In this document: positions 58,207-64,000 of the stretch, one piece after another | Position numbering within the stretch: the stretch's first letter is position 1 | Layout of the letters: every line of letters begins with the position of its first letter | NCBI GenBank assembly: GCA_019638185.1 | Contig: JAHBUH010000015.1 | Location: 1 to 64,000 of the forward strand | Length of the DNA: 64,000 nucleotides | Reading direction: 5' to 3' | Origin: Leadbetterella sp. | Lineage (GTDB): Bacteria; Bacteroidota; Bacteroidia; Cytophagales; Spirosomataceae | Made by a program: the position numbers and the translations under genes | The notes under the pieces: generated by a model | Seen by the model: the letters and a program-made list of their open reading frames with translations, nothing else | Database searches by the model: none | What the model was told of the DNA's origin: nothing

Positions 58207-59721
58207 ATGTCAAAGAAAATCTCTTCTGCGCTTATTTCCGTTTTTTATAAAGACGGCCTGGATAAAATAGTCAAACTGCTTCATGAAAATGACGTAAAGC
58301 TCTATTCTACAGGCGGCACCCAGACGTTTATTGAGAACCTGGGCATACCGGTTACGGCAGTGGAAGACCTCACCGCCTACCCTTCTATCTTCGGTGGCCG
58401 GGTGAAAACGCTTCACCCTAAAATTTTTGGCGGCATCTTACACCGCAGGGGCCTGGAAGACGATGTGGCCACGGCGGCCCGCTACGAGATCCCGGCCATA
58501 GACCTGGTGATCGTAGACCTCTACCCGTTTGAGGAAACGGTGGCTTCGGGAGCTTCAGAAGAAGACATCATTGAAAAAATAGATATCGGAGGTATATCAC
58601 TGATCCGGGGCGCGGCTAAAAACTTTGAGGATGTGCTCATCGTTTCATCCCGTGATCAGTATGACGAAGTGTTCAGCATCCTGTCTGAAAAAGGCTGCGC
58701 CACTGACCTGGAAGACCGGAAGGCTTTTGCGCGGCTGGCCTTTGCTACCAGTTCCCATTATGACTCCGCCATCCATGCGTATTTTGCGGGTATAAATGAC
58801 GGCGGAAACTTCCGTGCCGGGAAAGTAACCCCGCTGCGCTACGGCGAGAACCCGCACCAGTCGGCCCGTTTTTACGGCGATCTGAACGGGATGTTCACCC
58901 AGCTGCACGGAAAAGAGCTGTCGTACAATAACCTGATGGACGTGGATTCCTGTGTACGGCTGATCGATGAGTTCGAAGACCTCACCTACGTGATCGTTAA
59001 GCATAACAATGCCTGCGGGGTAGCCTCCGCCTCCACTCCGGTTCAGGCTTATCTGAACGCCCTGGCCTGTGACCCGGTTTCGGCCTTTGGGGGGGTGATC
59101 ATCACTAACGGTAAAGTAGACAAAGCCACGGCCGAAGAGCTGCATAACCTGTTTTTCGAGATCCTGATCGCTCCGGAGTTTGAAGAAGAGGCCCTGGAGA
59201 TCCTGAAGAAGAAAAAAGACCGGAGGCTGCTGCTGCGCAAAGAAGTGAAAACTTCCCGCTTACAGTTCAGAACCCTCCTGAACGGGGTGCTGGAGCAGGA
59301 CAAGGACCTCTCCACTGAAAAGGCGGCGGACTTCCGCGTGGTCACGGAAACCGTGCCCACCGAAGCCCAGAACAAGGCCCTGGAGTTTGCCCTGAAGATC
59401 TGCAAGCACCTGAAATCCAATAACGTGGTACTGGCCCGGGACGGCCAGCTACTGGCCTCCGGCGTGGGCCAGACCTCACGCGTGGACGCCCTGAAGCAGG
59501 CCATCGATAAGGCCGCAGAGTTCGGGTTTGACCTGAACGGCGCCGTAATGGCCTCTGAAGCCTTCTTCCCTTTCCCTGACTGTGTGGAAATAGCGGATAA
59601 GGCCGGCATTAAGGCGGTGGTTCAGCCCGGCGGCTCTATTAAGGATCAGCTGTCCATAGACTACTGTAACGCCCACGGCCTGGCCATGGTGATGACCGGT
59701 GTAAGACACTTCCTCCATTAA
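58207..59721 (+). CDS. purH: Bifunctional AICAR formyltransferase / IMP cyclohydrolase
   Basis: 504 residues, the normal length. The N-terminal MGS-like cyclohydrolase domain (about 1-150) has the STGGTQTFIENLGIPVT and GRVKTLHPKIFGGIL segments. The C-terminal formyltransferase domain (about 160-500) has YGENPHQSARFY, VKHNNACGVA with the catalytic lysine and histidine, and DPVSAFGGVI. It catalyses the last two steps of IMP synthesis. It lies 5 bp before ribD, so purine and riboflavin synthesis, which share GTP as precursor, may be linked in one transcript. Confidence 0.97.
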   Translation: MSKKISSALISVFYKDGLDKIVKLLHENDVKLYSTGGTQTFIENLGIPVTAVEDLTAYPSIFGGRVKTLHPKIFGGILHRRGLEDDVATAARYEIPAIDLVIVDLYPFEETVASGASEEDIIEKIDIGGISLIRGAAKNFEDVLIVSSRDQYDEVFSILSEKGCATDLEDRKAFARLAFATSSHYDSAIHAYFAGINDGGNFRAGKVTPLRYGENPHQSARFYGDLNGMFTQLHGKELSYNNLMDVDSCVRLIDEFEDLTYVIVKHNNACGVASASTPVQAYLNALACDPVSAFGGVIITNGKVDKATAEELHNLFFEILIAPEFEEEALEILKKKKDRRLLLRKEVKTSRLQFRTLLNGVLEQDKDLSTEKAADFRVVTETVPTEAQNKALEFALKICKHLKSNNVVLARDGQLLASGVGQTSRVDALKQAIDKAAEFGFDLNGAVMASEAFFPFPDCVEIADKAGIKAVVQPGGSIKDQLSIDYCNAHGLAMVMTGVRHFLH

Positions 59722-59726
59722 AACCC

Positions 59727-60758
59727 ATGAATGACGTAACCTACATGGAACGGGCCCTGGAGCTGGCCGCTGCAGGATGCGAATGGGTCAGCCCGAACCC
59801 CATGGTAGGATGCGTGATTGTGCATGAAGACAGGATCATCGGCGAGGGCTTCCACCGCAAATACGGGGAAGCCCACGCCGAAGTGAATGCCATAGAAAGC
59901 GTGGCGGATAAGGCCCTGCTGCCTGAATCTACCGTTTACGTCACCCTGGAACCCTGCGCACACTTCGGTAAAACACCGCCCTGCGCCGACCTGCTGGTCC
60001 GGCACCGCGTAAAACGGGTGGTCATCTGTAACGAAGACCCCTTTCCCCGGGTTTCGGGGCGGGGAATCGCCCGCTTAAAAGAGGCCGGAATACAGGTGGA
60101 AACCGGCCTGCTGGCCGAAAGAGGCGAAGAACTGAATAAACGTTTTTTCAAGGCCCACCGCACGGGTCTTCCCTATATCATCCTGAAATGGGCCGAAACC
60201 GCTGACGGCTTCATCTCCGCGGAAGACGGCACCCCGGTGAAAATATCCAACTCCGTAACCGATATCACCGTTCACCGCTGGCGGGCCGAAGAAGATGCCA
60301 TCCTGGTGGGTAAAAATACCGTCCTCACGGATAACCCCCGCCTGAATGTACGGCACTGGACCAGCCTTAAGCAGCCGGTACGGGTAGTACTGGCCACTGC
60401 CCTGGAACCGGATCCCGCCATGCATATCTTTGACAATACCCAAAAGACCCTCATCTATAATCACCAGGTTTCCGGCACCGAAAATAACACGGAGTATATT
60501 CCGGCGTCTGACCTGACGGCCGTACTCCGCTCCCTCCGGGAAAAAGGCATAAACAGCGTGCTGGTGGAAGGCGGCCGGAAAATCCATGAATCATTTATCC
60601 GCCAGCGCCTCTTTGACGAGATCCGGGTGATCAAGGGCTCCATGATCCTGGGCCGGGGAATTTCCGCTCCACAGCTCCCTTCCGGCATACTTTTGGATAA
60701 GAATATTCGTATTCTTAATGACCTGGTATTTTTTTACCGGAGCATTCCAACCTTTTAA
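59727..60758 (+). CDS. ribD: Bifunctional riboflavin deaminase/reductase RibD
   Basis: 343 residues. The N-terminal deaminase domain (about 1-145) has the zinc site AHAEVNAI with the catalytic HAE and LEPCAHFGKTPPCADLLV with two cysteines. The C-terminal reductase domain (about 150-340) has LKWAETADGFISAEDGTPVK and GINSVLVEGGRKIHESFI. It deaminates and then reduces the pyrimidine intermediate of riboflavin synthesis. The deaminase motif and reductase motif are both complete. It follows purH by 5 bp; the ECF sigma gene begins 54 bp later. Confidence 0.96.
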   Translation: MNDVTYMERALELAAAGCEWVSPNPMVGCVIVHEDRIIGEGFHRKYGEAHAEVNAIESVADKALLPESTVYVTLEPCAHFGKTPPCADLLVRHRVKRVVICNEDPFPRVSGRGIARLKEAGIQVETGLLAERGEELNKRFFKAHRTGLPYIILKWAETADGFISAEDGTPVKISNSVTDITVHRWRAEEDAILVGKNTVLTDNPRLNVRHWTSLKQPVRVVLATALEPDPAMHIFDNTQKTLIYNHQVSGTENNTEYIPASDLTAVLRSLREKGINSVLVEGGRKIHESFIRQRLFDEIRVIKGSMILGRGISAPQLPSGILLDKNIRILNDLVFFYRSIPTF

Positions 60759-60812
60759 AGCTCAATCCGGTCTATAGTATACCCTGCCCCTAAAGGGGGA
60801 TTTGCCCTATGT

Positions 60813-61352
60813 ATGTTTAATGAAAAGGAACTGATACAGGCCTGTGTAAGAGGAGAGCGGTTAGCCCAGAAGCAACTTTACGAAAAGTTTGCCGGTAAGC
60901 TGTATGCCGTTTCCCTCCGGTATATGAAATCCCGGGATGAGGCCGCTGATGTATTGCAGGACGCTTTCATTAAGGTATACGGCAGGCTGGATTCCTTCCG
61001 GTTCGACTGTCCGCTGGAGTTATGGCTGAGAAGAATAGTCATTAACACCGCCCTCACCGCCCTCGGAAGAAGAAAAATCAATTACAACCTTGAAGAATAT
61101 GAATTTTCAGGCGCAGATGAAAATCTCGGGCTGGAAGCGCTGGGTTACGAAACGCTCCTGCAGATGATCGGTAGTTTGCCGGAAGGCTGTAAAACCGTTT
61201 TTAACCTTTTTGCGATAGAAGGTTATAAACACCATGAAATAGCCGGGATGTTAGGCATTTCAGAGGGGACTTCCAAGTCCCAGTTCTCGCGCGCGAGAAG
61301 TATTTTGATCGAAAAAATTGAATTGGAAAACAGTAAACTGGAAGATAAATGA
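60813..61352 (+). CDS. ECF-type RNA polymerase sigma factor
   Basis: 179 residues. Region 2 (about 25-90) contains SRDEAADVLQDAFIKVYGRL, the -10 recognition and core-binding region; region 4 (about 120-175) has YKHHEIAGMLGISEGTSKSQ then FSRARSIL, the helix-turn-helix for the -35. It directs polymerase to a small regulon. Its stop overlaps the next start by 4 bp (ATGA), so the downstream membrane protein is translated with it and is the natural candidate regulator. Target promoters are not identifiable here. Confidence 0.94.
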   Translation: MFNEKELIQACVRGERLAQKQLYEKFAGKLYAVSLRYMKSRDEAADVLQDAFIKVYGRLDSFRFDCPLELWLRRIVINTALTALGRRKINYNLEEYEFSGADENLGLEALGYETLLQMIGSLPEGCKTVFNLFAIEGYKHHEIAGMLGISEGTSKSQFSRARSILIEKIELENSKLEDK

Positions 61353-62755
61353 ACAAGTCTTTTGAGGATCAGTGGAAAGATGCTCTGGGCGACGCTTCCC
61401 ATACTCCCCCTCCCGAAATATGGGAAAGGGTGGAGGCTGAACTGGACAGGAAAAAATCGCGGTTTCTCCTATGGGGGATGCCTGCGCATAAGAACTACTT
61501 CGTACTTTCAGGTGTGGCAGCGGCCGTAGTGCTGATGCTGGGCACCCTGTTTTGGGTGAACTACCAGGCCCCGGTGAAGGGCGTTTCGCAGGAAGCCGCT
61601 ACCTCTGCCGGGCAGCCGGCAGGAAGTACCGCGCCTTCTGCTTCCACGGAAAGCGGTACAGTGGCAGTCACCGGTACGCCTGCGGGTACGGCAGGTACAA
61701 AAAATACGGCCCTGGCTTCTGCCTCGGAACACCGATCCGCAGCAGCCTCCCGTGAACCGGGCTCGCCTGCCCCGGTAGCGCAGGTACCTCCTGCACAGAC
61801 AGAGCAGCTTTCTTTATCCATACAATCCCCTTATCCGTCTGAAATGAGGGGAACTCTTTCTGCTTCCTACCAGGAACTGGACCCACTGCCTTTCCGGGAG
61901 ATGCGGGCTTATGCCGCCTACCCCAGGGTAGAGGTCTCCTGGCACGAAGCTCCCCGGCAGGTCAGAAAAGAGAAACGTGGCTGGATGGGTGTTATAGCGG
62001 CTAATGCGCCGTTTAACCCTAATTTCTCCGCACCTGGCTTTCAGCAGCAGGCCCTGAGTGCCATACAGAGCTCTAATGCCCTGCTGTCCTACAATAAAGG
62101 CACCGTGGGCGCTAACCCCGGGTCATCCGCTATGTACAGTAATTCCAGCCGTACTGATGCGCAAAGCTCCTTTAAAACCGGACAGTCCATGAGCATCGGG
62201 CTGATTTTTGGCCGGAGGCTGAAGAAAAAATTAGCCGTGGAAAGCGGCCTGAAATTTACACGGGCCACCACCACCCATAACTCCAATGTGTACGCCCTCG
62301 ATAAAGCCACGGGGAAAACCGAAAGCTTTTCGCATGCTAATTATGTGAGCTCTCAGAACCAGATGTCAGACGTGCTGATCTCGGTAAACGGCACCTCCCA
62401 TTACGCCTACCACTTCCTTTCCGTGCCGCTCCTTTTAAACTACGAGGTGCTGCGCTTAGGAAAGCTTAACGTAAACGCTGTAGGCGGGATGAGTACTGAA
62501 ATTCTACTGTCGGGCACCCTGACTAACTCCAAGAATCACCAGGAGAGCTTTAATGCCGGAAATTCTAACTTCCGCCCGGTAAATATAGCCGGGGTGGGCG
62601 GCCTGCGGATGAGCTACCCGCTTACGGCGGCGCTGGACATTAACCTGGGAAGTACCTACCAGCATTTCCTGACCTCGGGGCTGCAGAAGCGTACCGATGC
62701 CACGTTCCGGCCCAGCATGCTGGGCATAAACCTGGGGCTTTCAGTCCGGCAGTGA
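61349..62755 (+). CDS. Anti-sigma-like/outer-membrane-barrel fusion protein
   Basis: 468 residues in three parts. The cytoplasmic N-terminus (about 1-45: FEDQWKDALGDASHTPPPEI) has the DALGDASHTPPPEIWERVEA pattern seen with sigma partners in this phylum. One membrane helix follows (about 50-70: NYFVLSGVAAAVVLMLGTLF), then a Ser/Thr/Ala/Pro-rich periplasmic linker of about 170 residues. The C-terminal part (about 275-468) is a beta-barrel of the PF13568 kind ending YQHFLTSGL...GINLGLSVRQ. One chain would thus run from cytoplasm through the inner membrane to the outer membrane. The 4-bp overlap with the sigma gene supports a regulatory partnership; the function as anti-sigma factor is inferred, as no zinc-binding anti-sigma motif is present. 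Confidence 0.85.
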   Translation: MNKSFEDQWKDALGDASHTPPPEIWERVEAELDRKKSRFLLWGMPAHKNYFVLSGVAAAVVLMLGTLFWVNYQAPVKGVSQEAATSAGQPAGSTAPSASTESGTVAVTGTPAGTAGTKNTALASASEHRSAAASREPGSPAPVAQVPPAQTEQLSLSIQSPYPSEMRGTLSASYQELDPLPFREMRAYAAYPRVEVSWHEAPRQVRKEKRGWMGVIAANAPFNPNFSAPGFQQQALSAIQSSNALLSYNKGTVGANPGSSAMYSNSSRTDAQSSFKTGQSMSIGLIFGRRLKKKLAVESGLKFTRATTTHNSNVYALDKATGKTESFSHANYVSSQNQMSDVLISVNGTSHYAYHFLSVPLLLNYEVLRLGKLNVNAVGGMSTEILLSGTLTNSKNHQESFNAGNSNFRPVNIAGVGGLRMSYPLTAALDINLGSTYQHFLTSGLQKRTDATFRPSMLGINLGLSVRQ

Positions 62756-63436
62756 TCAGGATTCCACTTTGAAAAGGTAGCCTACCCCCTTTAAGGTGAT
62801 GATCTCCACACCGGGATCGGCCTTAAAGTAATCGCGCAGGCGGGTGATGTATACGTCCAGGTTACGGGAATTAAAGTAGGAGTCGTCATTCCAGACCCGC
62901 AGCAGGATATCTTTCCGGAGCACCTTGTGGTTCAGGTTTTCGGTGAGCACTTTCAGCAGTTCGGCTTCGCGGAATGAAAGTTTAATAGTTTCTTTATGGG
63001 GCAGCACCAGTTCCTGCCTGGCCGGGAAAAAGGTTAGCCGGCCCAGGCTGAGCGCCTCCGGGTTTTCCCGCTTTTTACCCGACATATTCTTCAGGTTATG
63101 GATCCGGGCTATCAGCTCTTCCATGCTGAAAGGCTTTTTGAGGTAATCATTGCCGCCGGCATCGAACCCCTTCAGCACGTCTTCCACCTGGCTTCGGGCC
63201 GTTAAAAAAAGGATGGGCACATGGGGATCGGTTTTGCGGATCTCCTGTGCTATCTCATAGCCGCTTTTATGGGGCAGCATGATGTCCAGCACACAGACCT
63301 CCGGTTTATAGCTTTTAAACTCCTCCACCGCCTGTTCCCCGTCTGTCACCATATTAATTTCAAAACCGCGGCTTTCCAGGGTCTCTTTCACGATCTTCCC
63401 TAAAAAGATCTCGTCTTCCACGTACAGCAGCTTCAT
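62756..63436 (-). CDS. OmpR/PhoB-family response regulator
   Basis: 226 residues. The receiver domain (about 1-118) has the acidic pair in YVEDEI, the phospho-acceptor D51 in VCVLDIMLPHKSGYE, T-x-A at LTARSQ and K in DYLKKPFS. The winged-helix DNA-binding domain (about 128-225) has FREAELLKVLTENLNHKVLR then the recognition region FNSRNLDVYITRLRDYFKAD. It overlaps the upstream kinase gene by 4 bp (ATGA), so the two form one operon. Its stop directly abuts the convergent barrel gene's stop with no gap. Confidence 0.96.
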   Translation of the reverse strand: MKLLYVEDEIFLGKIVKETLESRGFEINMVTDGEQAVEEFKSYKPEVCVLDIMLPHKSGYEIAQEIRKTDPHVPILFLTARSQVEDVLKGFDAGGNDYLKKPFSMEELIARIHNLKNMSGKKRENPEALSLGRLTFFPARQELVLPHKETIKLSFREAELLKVLTENLNHKVLRKDILLRVWNDDSYFNSRNLDVYITRLRDYFKADPGVEIITLKGVGYLFKVES

Positions 63437-64000
63437 AGTTTTCTCTTGAAAGTGAGCATAAATGTGGTGCCGTTACTTCCACTTTCTAAAGTTACTAAAC
63501 CCTGATGCAGATCCATAATATGTTTCACATAATTTAGCCCCAGGCCGTAGCCTTTTACATTATGGCGGTCACCTGTGGGCACCCGGAAAAACTTCTCGAA
63601 AACCTGGCCCTGGTATTCCCGGGGGATCCCTATACCGTTATCTTTTATGCTCAGGGTCACAAAATGGGGTTCTGTACGGATCTCTATGGCTACCTCCGGG
63701 CCGGCCGTAGCATATTTCAGGGCATTATCTATCAGATTATTGATCACACTGCTCACCTGCACCTCGTCAGCCTCTATAGTAAAATCCGTTCCCTGCGCGT
63801 TCAGACGGATACTTCCGCCGGCCTGGGAGAAACGCGGCTGCCAGGATTTCACCGCCATGGCCGACAGCCCTTCCAGGTCTACCGCCGAAGGATAGATGGT
63901 GACGCCCTGCTTTTCCAGCAGAGAGGTCTTGAGAATATTATCTACCATCAGCGAGAGGCGGTTCACCTCGTTCTGGGAGATCTCCAGGTATTCACGGGTG
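63433..64000 (-). CDS. Sensor histidine kinase, 5' part beyond the window
   Basis: About 189 C-terminal residues are visible; the frame is open to the window edge, so the sensor part and the phospho-accepting histidine lie outside. Seen: the end of the HisKA dimerisation helix (EVNRLSLMVDNILKTSLLEK), the N box VINNLIDNALKYA, G1 box IKDNGIGIP, F box VFEKFFRVP and G2 box YGLGLNYVKHIMDLHQG of the ATP-binding domain. The GTG at 63966 is an internal codon, not the start. It is the cognate kinase of the response regulator it overlaps by 4 bp. Confidence 0.94.
   Translation of the reverse strand, partial: TREYLEISQNEVNRLSLMVDNILKTSLLEKQGVTIYPSAVDLEGLSAMAVKSWQPRFSQAGGSIRLNAQGTDFTIEADEVQVSSVINNLIDNALKYATAGPEVAIEIRTEPHFVTLSIKDNGIGIPREYQGQVFEKFFRVPTGDRHNVKGYGLGLNYVKHIMDLHQGLVTLESGSNGTTFMLTFKRKL

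Overview
The window reads as chromosomal DNA of a member of the Bacteroidota. The evidence is a SusC/SusD pair, gliding-type genes (GldG, and a GldA-like ATPase), lipoprotein-rich envelope genes, a TamB/lipidated-TamA pair, and many promoters of the phylum type (TTG, about 20 bp, then TAnnTTTG) with no obvious Shine-Dalgarno sites. Most of the DNA looks about half G+C. That is higher than in most Flavobacteriia and would suit a sphingobacterial, chitinophagal or cytophagal relative, but I cannot name the genus.

Layout. Positions 1-9.9 kb hold a polysaccharide-utilisation locus: a GH20 hexosaminidase (cut by the window edge), a GH2 glycosidase, SusD and SusC on the minus strand, and a divergent LacI-type regulator. 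The same 21-bp palindromic site lies in front of the glycosidase pair and between SusC and LacI. Positions 10.1-15.2 kb are a compact ilvD-ilvB-ilvN-ilvC operon closed by a terminator. Positions 15.2-21.3 kb carry a carboxypeptidase-regulatory-like surface protein, a polytopic membrane protein coupled to argG, an M48 protease and an nrdB with no adjacent nrdA. Positions 21.4-28.5 kb are a tamB-tamL operon. Next come a decayed YhcG/DUF1016 nuclease pseudogene, a small outer-membrane barrel, a large membrane-TPR protein, psd-rnhB, and an AT-rich patch of about 0.9 kb with small unknown genes, one apparently frameshifted.

Positions 34.5-45.5 kb hold a Dabb lipoprotein, a DUF1080 protein, a SulP transporter, glpK, an MFS exporter, the tRNA-Trp-secE-nusG unit (detached from tuf and the rplKAJL-rpoBC genes it usually accompanies), gldG, a DUF4293 gene and fmt. 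Positions 45.5-47.9 kb are a minus-strand operon of MazG-like pyrophosphohydrolase, YggS, DUF423 and menB. Positions 48-55.3 kb run on the plus strand: a collagen-like lipoprotein, a GldA-like ATPase, an RRM protein overlapping a DEAD-box helicase, two identical tRNA-Val genes, an LtaS-like sulfatase-fold enzyme, era, a GNAT and a mannose-isomerase-type cupin. Positions 55.4-64 kb hold an APC permease, an alpha/beta-hydrolase lipoprotein, purH-ribD, an ECF sigma factor overlapping a protein that combines an anti-sigma-like N-terminus with an outer-membrane barrel, and a two-component pair whose kinase is cut by the window edge.

Most of the window is ordinary housekeeping sequence. The parts most worth following are the shared LacI operator that defines a PUL regulon, the sigma/barrel pair, the YhcG remnant, the AT-rich patch and the collagen-repeat lipoprotein. 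I did not find a convincing wholly new system. Promoter and terminator calls rest on reading motifs and inverted repeats by eye.
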